NCBI GenBank assembly: GCA_032622095.1
Contig: CP136064.1
Location: forward strand, 254,328,484 to 254,392,483
DNA: 64,000 nt
Reading direction: 5' to 3'
Source: Siphonodentalium dalli
Lineage: Eukaryota; Mollusca; Scaphopoda; Gadilida; Siphonodentaliidae
Shown in pieces: positions 1 to 13,320 of the stretch. Under the pieces are notes generated by a model, which saw only the letters and a program-made list of their open reading frames with translations, was not told the DNA's origin and searched no databases. How positions within the stretch are numbered: the first letter of the stretch is position 1; each line of letters opens with the position of its first letter. The position numbers and the translations under genes were made by a program.

Positions 1-385
1 TTATAAGATGTCTGTTGACTTATTATGCATATAGTATACATGAAAAATTGAAAATACATAGCGATATTATTATAATTTGTATGGTGATTTATTATGTATA
101 TGGTATACATGAAAATACATAACGATATTATTATAATATTTATATGGTGATTTATTATATATGGCATACATGGAAATACATAACGGTATTTATTATAATA
201 TGTATGGTGATTTATTATGTATATGTTATACATAATACATAACGATATTGTTATATGTATTGTGATTTAGTATGTATAAATTGTATATGAAAATACATAA
301 CGATATTATTATAATATGTATGGTGATTTATTATGTATATGCTATACATGAACATACATAACGATATTATTATAATAATATGTAA
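1..385. repeat. 60-bp tandem repeat, about six copies
   Basis: An AT-rich unit of about 60 bp is repeated roughly six times. Each unit has a TATGGTGATTTATTATGTAT block, then a short palindromic GTATACAT-like block, then ACATAACGATATTATTATAA. Copies differ by point changes and small indels. The first copy is cut by the window edge, so the array probably extends to the left. No coding potential is visible. Confidence 0.9.
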
Positions 386-1739
386 AAATGTAAATATAAT
401 TCTTCCGGGGACTTTGCGTTAACATATCGGGGCTTGACAATATATAGATAAATCGGTTATTACATGAATGGGTTCTGGAATATATAGGATATTGAGAATA
501 AGCGGACAGTTCACGGGTATAATATATGGCTGAACATTAAGTTAAGACATCATGCAAATACTATTGATAAATTAAATCAGTCCAATGAGAGAATGGCGAT
601 ATAATTGAAATAATACGGAAAACTGACCTGTCAGTGCCTGCTACCCTAGCATACATGCTATCGTCATGTTATATTCCAGTTGGAGAGAGCGGAGTACAGG
701 CGGAACAGAATTAGAAATACACACGCATGCGCTTGACTCAATCTTGCAGTATTATGTTACCGTCTTCAATGGGGTGAGCAAACATATTTATACTATTCTA
801 ATATAGAAGATACTCTTTAATGTTTTTCCATTCCGGTACTTGCATCGAGTAACCAATAATCACGTACAAAAACATTTAATGCATTTGTTGTGTCTGGATG
901 TCTGGAACCAAATACACTCCTTGCCAAGTTAATTTGCTATGATGTTGATAGGTCCTACTAACTGTTATGATGCTGGTAGGGCAAACTGATGGTGATAATA
1001 AAAAGTACCTTATTTTATGAAAACTTTTCATTTTCGCGGTATTTTGTTAATCCGATCGAATAGATGAGAAGCCGTTATGTGTATCAGATATTCAACTACA
1101 TAAACGTTATAACAAGTTAATAATAGGTGTGCTCGTTGTTTCAATCCGACCATAATCAAATTGGACATTTATGTCATTTTGCAAGCACCAGCGCAACCAT
1201 TGTTGAAATCTTTTAAAGTACATTGTTGAATGTGTCAATTAACCCGAAAATGACAAAAAGTCAATTACATTGAATTGAAAAACTCTTCGGCAAGTTATAT
1301 TATTAAAGAGTACACAGCTGATTGCAGATGAATAAAACATAATTTATATTATATAGAGTGTGCGATGCATGAGGTTTTTTGAAGTGTGGATTAATTATGT
1401 TCGTAATAATACACAATATAGTGCAATGATTCAATTATATTCAATTCAACAAACCATCGTGGTGCCCTAACGTGTCCGTCCATATAATGACTCAGGATAG
1501 CCTGGGTAATGGCATAACGCTTTTAATACATATTGAAAGAGTTTATGTTCGCTTTCCATTTCCTGAGTTGAATAGTTCATTCAGTTTAATAATACTCGGT
1601 TTTCGGTAGAAATCGGGCTTTATATATCTTTCTCGTGTAATTACATGGAATTCATCACCGAGTTCTAAACTGCACTTTCTGAACCTATATACCCATGATT
1701 TCGATTCAGCGTTTGATGCGATTTATCCGTCTGTTTCAG
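386..1739. other. upstream intron, no exon found
   Basis: AT-rich sequence before the first exon I can support. The missing 5' exons of the metalloprotease (signal peptide, propeptide, start of the catalytic domain) were sought here and not found. A frame at 1381-1470 is discussed and rejected elsewhere. The only structure seen is one arm of a diverged inverted repeat (about 938-1000) whose partner lies at about 2226-2290. Confidence 0.5.
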
Positions 1740-1811
1740 ATCGATCTGCGATACAGAGGAATTACTACACTATCCATTGGTGTGACGCCGGTGCATTTCG
1801 TTATAGCGACG
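1740..1811 (+). CDS. metalloprotease exon A (catalytic domain, first exon visible)
   Basis: Encodes 24 residues beginning IDLRYRGITTLSIGVTP and ending HFVIAT. The acceptor is CTGTTTCAG and the donor GTATGA. Reading starts and ends in phase 0 and joins in frame to the next exon. In molluscan ADAMTS-like proteases a (V/I)DLRYRxI...(V/I)IAT strand sits just before the segment encoded by the following exon, which is the basis for this call. The donor is not a strong consensus and the exon is short, so it is less certain than the HELGH exon. Confidence 0.65.
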
Positions 1812-4131
1812 GTATGATCACACATTTACTTACATTTACTCCTGGTTAAGTGGTATCGACAAGCTTCCAAGAAGCTCGTGCATGCATGGTTCCTGCTGCG
1901 TTGCTATTATGCTTATGGGCCAAACTCCTGTTATACGGTTATTTTTCTAAAGTATTTTTCGCGACCTTTGACTAATCTGCACGAAAGAAGGCAAAGCTAT
2001 TACGTTTATGAACCATTCATAGACGTATATTTAGTGTACACATAATGTTTATAATGGCTGTATAGTTTGATCTAGACCGACCATATGCTAGCTATTTCGG
2101 TCGTTTTCCAAACGGCTATATGATTAAAAATAATTTTTAAATATATATATATATATATATGAGAATGTTTCACACATGTGGAACCGAGCAATGCGACAGT
2201 GACAACTTTATGAAAAAAGGTATATTTCATTAGTCTGCCCAACCAGCATCATAGCAATTCAGCAAGACCCACCATCAACATAGCATATTAGCAGGACCAC
2301 TTAACCCGGGGTGGGAACATCATATTGTGTATTTCTGAATTAAGCGGACATGGCTCATTTGAAGTTCCGAAGTTCTGAAATGCACAACACCATCGTGCAA
2401 GTGTAACATGCCTGGCCTCTACCTGTTGCTAGTTTCAGTTGGTCAGCCGGTCAGATCACTGCAGATTGCAGCTTTTTTGCAAAAGGAACAGATTAATGAT
2501 TAGTCATCGGTCTATTTTCGGACATTATAGCATCTTGTCCGATTCACATACACGCACAAATCAGACAGTGATAACAATATTCCTGGTTTATAAGAAGCAA
2601 GTTAGGTTCTATTTAAAAAACGAATATATTGAGAAAACATTTCCTTATGCTTAAATACCACACAGTCAACGTACATAATTAGTTACGCTATAAAGTGTGT
2701 AAGCGAGGCCAATGACTGATCCAACATAAAATGTTTAAGCCGGCTATTACATGTGTGTTGTTTTCTCAGTTGTTATACATTGTAAATAAGGCAATATTAT
2801 CCGATGGCACGATGTTTTTTCATATTTACTGTGAACATAAATCGTGGACCAAGTGATCGCCAAAACTAATCAGCTTGGGTCATCAAGTTGGTATCAAGCG
2901 ATCCATGGTAATCAGACTGTAAAATAACATTGTATGACTCTAATACCAAAAGCTTAGCACTGAGGCGCATTTTGTTACTCTACAGAACCTAAACAGATCA
3001 TTATATTTAACAGTGCACTCAATGTTCATTGATTGCCAAACGTCGAGCGATTCACCGTACAGTAAACAAATGCACCGTGCACTGATATCATATGTTCTGA
3101 ATGTAGTTGTCGATTTCTCTAAACTGTCATATCGTACGATATTTAGCTTATCAATTTAGTCAATATAGAAATATACAATGAGCGATGGCCCACTCATTTC
3201 AATCCTATTTAAATTATAAACATAAAATATTCAATAAAATTTACTAGTTTTGTTACCATGACATAATATGTCACGTCTTGTGAAATTCGATTGTAAAATT
3301 GTAAAGATATAAAATGGAGGACAAAGGGCAACCGGTAGTAGTGAAGTTTAGTTTCTGTTTATACAAAACCTGTCGTATTAGATGACCAGTTGCGCCACCA
3401 GAACTGATTTCCAAATCCAAATCCGATTATTGTGTGCATATCACGAAGATTTTGCCCTTGTGTGTCCCTCAAAATCTAAATTCGAAGTAGGTGTTCTATA
3501 CATTGCTACACAAATTATTAATCTTGATTTTAATGTCCAGCATAGAGCACGCGAGTCTATAATACTTAACACTATACAGGTGTCATGTATGGACAATCAT
3601 GCATATGTGAGTAGAAACGAAGCCATCACTATCCAAAATAGCGGATACAATGGCGGAAACAAGTTTTCACTAAATTTCAGCAGGTCGTGCCCATTTATTC
3701 TCAATTGAAATTACAGGATTTCCACCTAGTCAAAAGCCATATAACGAGCATTAACAATCCAATTGGTGCCCACTATATCCATCCAACGGTTGTATCAAAT
3801 AATACAATGAGTGTCATATATGTCAAACAGCGGGTGTCCCAATTTCCGAAGCAACCGACTAGAGTATAAAGCTGCCCAACTAATATTCCAAACCACCAGA
3901 GTGTGCCCCATCCATCCAACTAGGGTCACACATCATCGATCAGGTGTCCGGAAAATTACACGAGTACCCCAAACCAACAAATGAGTGCCCCAAATCAACA
4001 ACGATGTACCCAAAACACATAACGAATAATTTACTACCCTGAATGTCTAAAGCATGCATCCGATTAGAGACTCAAACTTGAGTGCGACTACAGACGCAGC
4101 GATTTTAACCGCTGGACTTCTTCAAAAGAGG

Positions 4132-6269
4132 GCCCCGTGTGGGCCCGGGTAGAATAGGCCTACCGCCCCACTGCGAGGGGCAAAATCCCCTAATGTGGCA
4201 CCCTGCTTGCCGTGGGGTTTCATCCCGTGGGGTGAGGTGTAGGCGTCCTGGAGGTACTATGGCGGTTGTATCACGTGAGGCATCGACCTGTGGATACGAC
4301 TTAGCTAATGGTCCTCTTTGGTCCTACATCTCTTCAAGACGGGCGGTTGAATTGACCCGGCTCAATCAATCGGCTAGTCACGCCTCTCCACAGTGTTTCA
4401 GATTAAATTTTGTCATATGTTGTATTGCTCGACAGATGTTGTCTCTGTTGTGTTCGTCCTGATGATTGTTGAGTGTTGAATCCTGTATTGTTCACGCCTG
4501 TCTCCCTGTGGAGAGCTACCGGGAGGCTGCTATATGCAGTGGCTAAACGGACTCACCGCTTCGGTTATGTATCAGTCTTTGGTCCGACCAGAATTCGAAG
4601 GGTAGTCCACGACGGCTGCTGGGCTAGTTGTCCATGTTTTGCTTTTCGTATGGCAACTAAAACAAAAACAACGTCTTGCTCGTAAGAATGATGAATCGCC
4701 AAGTTCAAATGATGCTGTGGTTTTCCATCAGTACTTGGTTCTTGGCTTTGACCCAAACGTGAAACGACCGTCTATCTTTGTCATTGATAAAACTCTACAA
4801 AGCATAGCTGGACAATTGAAATCTGCTAACCAATCAGGACTGGTCCAATAAGTGGCTCTCTCTCTTGATTGAATGCTCAAAAGAAAGTTCAATCTGATCT
4901 AGAGTTAACAACTATTGCACAAACATCAGTATTGATTACTCCTCACACGACATTAAATACTAGCAGAGCTGTGTTACGGACCGCGATATCGCTGATTCTT
5001 AGAAATCAGAGATATTGGCGGAGTTGACACCACATGGAGTTACAGAAGTCCGTCGATTTACAAAAACTACTGATGGTATTCGAGTTCCTCTGAATAGTTA
5101 TCTTCTGATCTTCAATCGGTGTCAACATCCACCAACATTGAAGATTTGGTACATGAATATAGATATAGATACACATGTTCCAAATCCATTACGATGTTTT
5201 AAATACCAGAGCTATGGCCATGGCCAGGAACATTGTAAGAGTAAAGAAACCATTTGTGCACGCTGTTCTGTTTCTGGTCATGATCATAAGGATTGTACAA
5301 ATCCTAAAAAATGTTCGAACTGTCAAGGTTCACATGCTGCAACGGATCGCTCATATCCCATATGGGACTATGAATTCAAGATACAAAGATGTAAGGCTGA
5401 GAAACATTTATCGAACATGGATACTAAGAAATAAGTTGGTGCCAGACATCAATTTCTCAAATATCATACTCGGCTGCCGTTTCTAAGAAAAAGTATGTGA
5501 AGACAGAGAATCAAACAGAACTCATCAGTATATCATTAGCAACAGAAGTTCAGAAGAATGATATTTCCTGAACCTATCTCATAGGCAATAGATACAGCTA
5601 CGGAAGTTTTTACGTCTGCTCCGAAACAAACTAAGGATGTTGATCCAGTTGTTCCACAACACAAATCTCCAATGTCTGTCGTTTTTTTACTCTCATAATC
5701 AGAGGTTGAGCATTGAATTTCTGAAGTTTGATCGAGAGAAGGGGTCATCTTTGGATGAGTACATCATTGCATTTTGGAATAAGACTGGCTTTTTGGGCGA
5801 TGGGTCAACTACCAGTGATCCAACCTCCCGAAGGTCAACTTGACGAATTAATTAAGACTCACGCCAGATTCATCAGATATCATAAACATCTTCCCAATCA
5901 TCCCGCAAGCGCGTTTGTCAGCTACTTCAAATATTTTGATATACGAAGAATTAATACATTATTTATATTTGATGAAAACACTTCATGAAGGTTTTCTGTT
6001 TGCTGTTTTCTAAACAGTATTGTATGTATTTTGATATTCTGTTTTATATATGTTTGCATAATAGTCAGTTTCTTAATGGTTCTGGCCCCAATCGAGCACT
6101 CTGATTTGGGTTTTTTTATTTGTATATATTTTGTTTCGTTTTAGTCTAATTCACTGTCATTTCTAATCACAGTTGCTTCACTCGATTTTGATAATCTGTT
6201 TCTTCTCGTCGTGATATGTCTTTGTTGCTAAAACGATGTTAAAACACAATCAATCAATCAATCAACCAA
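4132..6269 (+). mobile_element. ORF1-only non-LTR retrotransposon (Nimb/I-like) with target-site duplication
   Basis: A 2.1-kb LINE copy in intron 1. The 5' end has the GGGCCCGGGTAGAATAGGCC block known from molluscan retroelements. The middle carries decayed ORF1 with gag-type zinc knuckles, and the 3' end is a CAATCAATCAATCAACCAAT tail. It is bounded by a 13-bp direct repeat with one mismatch: TCTTCAAAAGAGG at 4119-4131 and TCTTCAAATGAGG at 6270-6282. No endonuclease or reverse transcriptase is present although both ends are, so it is either an internally deleted copy or an ORF1-only derivative moved in trans. The clade assignment rests on remembered family features. Confidence 0.75.
4639..5434 (+). 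pseudogene. LINE ORF1p remnant with CCHC zinc knuckles
   Basis: Two frames separated by a frameshift. The first (4639-4851) contains DPNVKRPSIFVIDKTLQSIAG, typical of the ORF1 N-terminal region. The second (5015-5434) contains ELTPHGVTEVRRFTKTTDG, then NPLRCFKYQSYGHGQEHCK, ICARCSVSGHDHKDC and KCSNCQGSHAA: three successive zinc-knuckle-like blocks as in ORF1 proteins of I and Jockey-group LINEs, which coat the element RNA. The first knuckle has Tyr where the second Cys is expected (CFKY), so it is damaged. A further remnant around 5728-5988 may be the C-terminus. No intact protein can be made. Confidence 0.8.
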
Positions 6270-6741
6270 TCTTCAAATGAGGAACTGTTGATTGAATTGT
6301 GGCAGGAAATGGAGTGTTCATATGTTTCTGCCCTCTGCTGCATACGTAGAGGGAAGAGGTCGTCACGATTGCTGACATTGCGAAAGCGGTGCAATTGTCA
6401 GGCGCAACATGACAAAATAAAACATAATAATGTATTGCTCAAGTTCAACTTCCAAGTTCACATAAAGCATTTTATAAACATTTTTCAGCCACGGAACCGG
6501 ACTCCGGTTTAAGAAAATACGAGCACCTACATATCAAAGCCATAGCAACACCGTGGCACCTCATAGCCACCATCGTGTGCGGACGAGCTTGAGAACAGTT
6601 TTAAATTATGAACGTTGTTGAATGACGCTTAATATTACCATACTAGTGGGACACATTTCGACATTTTGCTGAAACTATGACAGAACGTGTATATATGCAG
6701 CTGTGTGTTCAGGTAACTTAAATGTTGTATGTTCCATTCAG

Positions 6742-6890
6742 GATCCGCTAAGATCAAACTGGACGGTTAGCATCAGTGTGTCTGGGACACCACGTGATTT
6801 GGTAGACTCGGGCGTGGCACTTCCTGATTTCCGCACCTGGATTCAATCTGATGTAACAATACCTCACGACCATGCTATGCTATTCACCAA
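6742..6890 (+). CDS. metalloprotease exon B (catalytic domain)
   Basis: Encodes about 50 residues, beginning DPLRSNWTVSISVSG and ending IPHDHAMLFTK. Acceptor TTCCATTCAG at 6732-6741, strong donor GTGAGT at 6891. The segment DHAMLFTK followed by YDL is a hallmark of the ADAM/ADAMTS reprolysin fold: the strand that lies along the substrate cleft, normally written DHA.LFTR/TG.D. The exon starts in phase 0 and ends two bases into a Lys codon completed by the next exon. It contains one N-glycosylation sequon (NWT). No stop in frame. Confidence 0.9.
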
Positions 6891-8937
6891 GTGAGTAAAC
6901 CATATTCACTATGCCTCTCTGAAATAAAGTAACAGTACTCAACATCATCGTCATCATTATCGTCTTCATAATCAGCATATGAGCATAATTTTCCAATCAC
7001 AGTCTCCGTCACTGTCGTAATTAACAACAACACTGAGAACCGCGTTTGGACGACGGACCAACATGCGCTCTTTATCTGAGTCAACCATTGTACTTTTTCC
7101 AAGGCTGACCGATATAGTGTGGGTTTTATTGAGTCAAATCGGACGTGACATCTTTTAAACTGACATGGCTCATTCGAACCTCAAATTGTTTCTGCATAGT
7201 TCGGAGCGACGGATACAATAGGACCATAAAAAAACGAACTATTGATATACTGGCTTCATATGCTATGAAAACACTTCGCCAAAATCACAGCCATTTTTCA
7301 GCCGTTTTCAACTTTTCACCAGAAGTGAGACAAACGCTCTTTATTGCTACCATATCAGGAACAGACTACAACGGAACGCTCTTTTCTGTTCCATGTCGTG
7401 CAAATGGCTGTGTCGTGTTTGGCGGTTGGCACCCAAACACCGTATTTACAATTGCATGTTTCATCACTTCAATGCGTATTTTTGGGCTACATAATGCTTG
7501 TAGAAAGGTAGTTCAGACATGTATCGACCTATTTCGATACTGAGAACATTTCAAACGCGAATAATATTATGTGTATTTTGGAGCCCAAACCGCCATGTGG
7601 CTTTAACGATTCAGACATGTGCAATGTTGTAAACTATGTGGGCTCCTTTATTTATTTCACACTAACATACATATATCTGACATTGCTTATATATTACATA
7701 AACAAAACCAAATTTGACCCCGATACCTTATCCCTGAACTTGATGAGAGATACCGCTTAGAGAAATATATAGCACTAAAGAGAGATATCCTTCACCACTT
7801 CGAATTTGAATGGTGTGAGATATACCTTGCCCTGTCAAGTACTTTGAGGACAAATACCTATTTGTGATTATATTCGTTTTTTTACTTATTGATGGTTGGT
7901 CGAATTAACGCTACATAAATTCCTGGCACGGATAGAGGCATTTTTTTCATATCGGAGACTATAAATTACATGTATACTTAAAAGCATACGAAACGATTTC
8001 TGGTGACATTCCAGTCATAAACATAGTCTTTGTAATAAAAAACACGCACGAGGTGTATTCGATTTTGAACGCGTGTAAGGCGTGTGTGAGTTGCGAGCGA
8101 AAGTCGCCCCCTCCCGAAAATATCAGAACATTATTATTGTTATTGTCATTATGCTGTATTTTAAATATATGAATATGTCCATGTATATATTGTCAATAAA
8201 GAATAAAACAAAAAACAAAAAAGCATACATATATCTTCGAACAAGGCAAAAGTGCATTATGTATATTGGATTGATATATTTTAAACAAATCATTTGAATA
8301 TAGCCAACACAATGGCGAGAGTTCTGTATGTTAGATGCAAAATTCGCAGTTCATCTGCTGTTTGTTAGAAATTTCTACATTTGGTGGCGATTCATATGTG
8401 TCCAATACGAAGCGCGAACAGTCATGATGGCGGTATGTCATGTATGCATTGGTAATGGAACACCCGTATTCCTTATCCTACTCAACCGTGACTGGTACTG
8501 TCTGCATGTCAGACATGGTTTGCTATAATGCAGTAACACCAACCGCAGATGGGACAAAATAACCTTTCAGAGGACGTGGGAATGAACACATGTAGGTGCA
8601 TTGTTTTTGATTTCACATGTGATTACATTTGAGCTACATCTTGATTTTGTTTTGTTTTACTTTTTCTTTCAACGGACGTAACAAGTAGTGCACATATAGA
8701 TCATTACAGATGTCCTGAATATAACTGATTAGTCTTAACATCATTCTCTTGTACTGAAAGTCCACATCCATCCTCTAGCGCTACCAGATTATGGAGACAC
8801 GTGAAAGGCAACCTATTTTGAGAGACAGTATATATCACTTATACAATAAGACGCCAATCTATCAAGTCCACTTAAACTTAACGAACGTTATATGCGTATA
8901 TGTATATGTATATACACATTGTTTGATTTATTTTCAG
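6891..8937. other. intron 2
   Basis: AT-rich intron. The longest chance frame is 7145-7543; its translation resembles nothing I know, so I do not treat it as a gene. A short TATATG/GTATAC run sits just before the next acceptor. No mobile element ends were recognised. Confidence 0.6.
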
Positions 8938-8975
8938 ATACGACCTTTTGTACGATGGTTCAGCGTCAAATTTAG
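8938..8975 (+). CDS. metalloprotease microexon C (38 nt)
   Basis: A very short exon with good splice sites: acceptor TTTGATTTATTTTCAG ending at 8937 and donor GTAAGT at 8976. It encodes the end of the split Lys codon plus YDLLYDGSASNL and the first base of a Gly. It links DHAMLFTK of the previous exon to GLAYVGTTC of the next, giving the continuous family motif DHAMLFTKYDLLYDGSASNLGLAYVG expected of molluscan ADAMTS-like proteases (written here only to show the order of the three parts). The phase fits both neighbours. Confidence 0.9.
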
Positions 8976-11200
8976 GTAAGTTGACTATCATCGTGACGTA
9001 TACACAGCACACGCCACAAGCTTGATTAATTGTTGAACACCAGCTAACTGACGTCATATATACATATGGAAGTCATGTGTTTGTATGTGTGTGTGCGCGT
9101 GTGTGTATCTGTCTGTAAATCTGTCACGATTTGCACGTTTACAAATATATCACACTCGTGTCCGATGGCGCCATTTCAGGTCAATCGGTGCAAGACGACC
9201 TGAGATAAAACGCGTTTCCCGAACGGTTATCAAGTCAATATTATAACTGATATAATGCGTTTCTCCGAAGACGAATGTGTTTTCAGCAGCGTCCGTCATT
9301 ATAAAACAACAACGCCCAATTCAGGACAAACTCCGCCCACCGTTTGCCGGCTTTTATAGCACTCACCCCAGGTTTCTATTCACAAAGTAAGAACTCTTAG
9401 ACAACATATTTACTTCGCACAGGTACAATCCGTATGATAAACTATGAGCAAATGCGTCTAATAAGCTAATATGTCCATATTTATTATATAGAAACAAGTA
9501 ATATAGTATCAAAGAGAATCAATCAATTTCTAACTGAAATACTATATGCTTTTGGACACTTTAATAAGGAGATATGATGGTTCCCGAAACTACAAAATGA
9601 ATGAAGCATGTTGTTCTCACGGCGGCCAGATGTTAGATTGTTATATGTTCTTTATATCGTTATCAGCAGTGACGATATTTTTCTGCATGTCATGTTTTCT
9701 ACCCGTCATTTTTGTTGGCCAATCCCCTATTAATGAATATTGTGCCATGGATTTGTAGAATATGCCCATGCAGGTATCTGGGATCACCCGAATGTATAGT
9801 TTGTCTACACAGTATTGGTTACTTCAGTAGCCCACTGTCCAGGATTCGCGGTGATGTGGAACACTCCATTTAGGGAAACTTAATGGGAAAAGTGTGTACT
9901 TTGGCTGACATTGGTTGTTGTCCACCGAACAATTTCGATTTAGCATTAGCAGTTATTTGGATTGTCCGGATGATACAACTTGAGCAATATTTCAGCATTT
10001 CTTGAAAATTGGTACGTAGATCACATTTGAGACACAGGTGAAGTTCTATTTTGATCATTGTCTGATTATTGTGGACGGAGTTATCAGCCGCAGTTATGCC
10101 ATTGGTTCAACTTAAAAATCACAATTGTTGATTTATCTCGATGAAAACTTGATTAATGGTCAACAATATGTATTGATATATGTAATGAGGTTCACATTTG
10201 AAGTGAAAAATAATCAATTTGGTGATGGTCCGTTGCTTTTTGACGGAATTATGTTCGACCTAGAAATTGTGGGTTGTCTGAATGAGAGCTCGTGCAATAT
10301 TCAACACTAAGGGATTGCACGTAAAATGATGGTAACAGAACATGTCATGCAGGAAAATATCGCCACCGTTTCACCGCTGATAACGATATAAAGAAAGCTC
10401 ACATACGGTGAGATTAGTTTGTCCTGAATTTGGCGTTGGTGTTTTGCAATTAGTCTAGTCCGTTCGTGCCAGGGAAGGGCCGTATCACGACAAGCCGGAC
10501 AAAAGTGCCATGTAAGGATATACCATTGACAAATATCGACTCTTCAACAAAAATGTTTGAGTGTTTTTCGGTGTTTTATCGGTCAAAAACAGTAGATTGT
10601 TTGATTTTGTGTCGTAGAATTCTACCTTCCAGCAAATTAAATTTTATTTCAAACGATACTGGTTTGATATATTCTAATAATGTTCTATTTGACCATATAA
10701 AGCTATTTCTAAAGAATGATCTTGATTTTAAACAGAAAATAATAGCCAACTGACTGAATTCATTATACATGTACCTGTGATAACCGTACAATGTAACTAC
10801 TATACATAGTCCATTTTAACTACTGTACATAGTCCATTTTAACTTCAGTAGGTGGCCCAGGTGGGTTTCATTATCTGACATTTGAAACAAACAATTGAAG
10901 CTGTACTCAAATTATCAGTGGAATGTGAATACACGTCTCACTGTAACAGTACCTTTGTTGCTCTGGTTGAACCACTTGTCTTCATCAGGTTCAAACATTT
11001 GATCGATATAAGTAAACACTACTACTTAATAGTCTTATGTGCAGTTTATTCAGTAACACATTACAATGAAGCCAAAATGTATATACCACCATACAAGTAG
11101 TTTATTAGTCACACAACGCCAATGGTGATGAAATAAATGTTATCGATTACAGAGTGAACTCAGATACACCAAGTTAAAATGAAAAACATTACTGAGATAA
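8976..11200. other. intron 3, left part
   Basis: Holds a GT/GTAT microsatellite near 9075-9115. The segment at about 9265-9300 (ATGTGTTTTCAGCAGCGTCC) resembles one at about 32250-32270 inside another repeat, so it is probably a transposon fragment. The frames at 9546-9758 and 10466-10753 give no recognisable protein. Confidence 0.5.
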
Positions 11201-11773
11201 CTAGAGGTGTGACTGTCCCAATGGGACTACGGATACCCCCCTGTCTTTAAAATACTAAGACGTTTCACATGTCAGTAAATATTAGTTAAAATAATAAAAT
11301 AACAGTTCCCATTGCAGGTGTACAACCATAACCCTAATCTTAAACCTATTGACCGAAAAATGTAGGAATAAAAGCTTGGACAAAATGATGTATGTTGCGA
11401 AAACATTTCTAAGTAAAAAAAGGGGAATAACTCCACACAAAAAATGTCGGACAGACGTCATAATCGCAGGTGCACAGGTTCCCATGGTACTAAATATCAG
11501 TGCCAAGATTAAAAACATTGACCGAAAAATGTAGGAATAAAAGCTCGGACAAAATTATGCATGTTGCAAAAAAGTTTCTAAGTCGAAAAAGGGGGATAAC
11601 TCCCCCCAAAAATGTTGGATAGATGTCATAATCGCAGGTGCACAAGTTCCCATGGTACTAAATATCTGTGGCATGTTTTAAAAAAATTGACCGAAAAATT
11701 GTAGGAATAAAAGCTCGGACAAAAGTATACATGTTGCGAAAGTTTTCCAAGTCGAAAAAGTGGAGATAACTCC

Positions 11774-13320
11774 AGGGGGGGGGGTCGGAAAAAAGTGACA
11801 TGACACTAGGCTGAAAAAACTTTTTCCCGGCTCTTGGGTACCCACCACCCCCCTATTTGAAGGAAAAAATATTTTTTCCAATTTCATGCGGGGTACCCAC
11901 CCCTTTTTACCTCCAAATATGTAATATCACACCATTTAAGCTTGATGGTCAGTATTACAGTTACCCTATTTCCATTTTTGGTTCTTCTAAGTCATTCCAA
12001 CTTTTGTAACAACACGAAACAGGTTCTAAAAAAATACCTGGAAAAACCCAAAATAACACACAGAATACATGTGCTGATCAGTAAATTATTGATTGATTCT
12101 TCCCCAAATATTGTCTAAGGTAGCTCATAATGCTCATTATACATGTAAACAAATAAAAAAGCATTAGTGTACCTTCTTTTCATCACAGAAAGTGTAACTT
12201 TAGATGTGTCCCATAGTATCACATGAATTTATGTCAATTATGATTTTTGAAAAAATTATTAGGGCAACACCACCTGGCAATTAACTCTCCAACAATACAG
12301 GTATTCAGCTGAAATCCACTATGTATCACAAAACTAATTTTCATTTCCATGAGCTGAGTTCTTGGGGTAGGTACTGTGCTTAGGCCAGACCCAGGTCAAG
12401 CATTCATACAAATACATGTACTGCGTGTAAATAGAAACTTGAAAATAAGACGGTCATATGCAGTCTGCAGAATAAGCTCCAAGGAGGGTGAGTTTTGTGA
12501 TGCTACCCAGCAGAGTGGGCTATATCATTACCAAATTCACCATATGTGACCCTCATATGTAGCTAGTTCTCCATGGTTGGTCGAGACCAAAATAGAATGA
12601 GGTCGTTAGAGGTTGAATTTGTTGATGCTATGCCGGGTAGTATCGCCAAATTCGCCCTCACATTATTTTTAGACTTGCATATTATATTAAGTTATATTAT
12701 ATTTTCTTTCCCTTCTTTTCACTCATCTGTTCTGATTTGTTTATTCCACTTAGCAGCCTTCTCCACATCTACACATTCAAGGTCTATGTATGCTCGCCCA
12801 ATCTTTTATCTGGGTCCCACCATCTCAAGATTATTATCTCAGTGATATGCGTTGTTGCAGTCTACAGTCCCATGCCAAGTTCCGATACAATTTTGTCATC
12901 TGGTCTGATCAGGTATAATGAGTAAATATTAATGAGATAAATGAATAGCTTTTTTCATTTTATTTATATTAAAGTTTATTCATGTGCTACATAACTGTCC
13001 ATTTTCATCTGGAACCAGTAGCATTGGTACATGGCAATGTGATCGGATGTAAAAGGCGAATTCCTGAGAGTTGGTTCGTAATCTGTATTTCTGAGAAGCA
13101 TCATGCCCATATCCACACTAACTACCCCCCTTAGCACTGCCCTAAGTGTCATACACACCTTAACAATGATGCTGAATACTTTGAGGCATTTATATTGAAG
13201 AAATGTTGTAAGAGGAAAAAATTGCGACCACTCAGGAAAAATAGTGACTTTTTCGCAGCTGAACCACCCACCCACCCCGGCCTAGTGTATGGAAAAAAGT
13301 GGATGACACCCCCCCCCCCT
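11774..13320. mobile_element. 1.55-kb DNA element with 9-bp target-site duplication
   Basis: Splits the fourth 169-bp repeat unit. GATAACTCC is present on both sides (11765-11773 and 13321-13329), and joining the flanks restores the expected repeat unit exactly. The ends are inverted: left AGGGGGGGGGGTC...ACACTAGGC, right the complement of AGGGGGGGGGGTG...ACACTAGGC. No transposase frame was seen, so it is non-autonomous. A 9-bp duplication with G-rich ends would suit a Mutator-like element, but that is inference. A related but diverged pair of ends appears at about 52065-52910. Confidence 0.7.
12478..12660. repeat. diverged copy of the GATGCTACCC foldback family
   Basis: Contains GATGCTACCCAGCAGAGTGG followed by a near inverted copy (GATGCTATGCCGGGTAGTATCGCC). 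It is recognisably related to the foldback at 51271-51524 through its GAATTT...GATGCTACCC...GGGTAG...AAATTC modules. Nested inside the 1.55-kb insertion. Confidence 0.6.

Noticed and set aside
1381-1470. Frame EVWINYVRNNTQYSAMIQLY as a possible exon before exon A
   Set aside because: It vaguely resembles the W...I..Y segment expected upstream in the catalytic domain and has a possible phase-0 end, but the acceptor (GGTTTTTTGAAG) and donor (GTGCCC) are weak and the similarity is too low to support.
3110-3165. Frame VVVDFSKLSYRTIF as an upstream protease exon
   Set aside because: It lies after exon A, which already joins exon B in frame, and has no good splice sites.
7145-7543. 132-residue frame as a gene
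   Set aside because: It lies wholly within intron 2, has no recognisable motif and no splice or promoter context; such lengths occur by chance.
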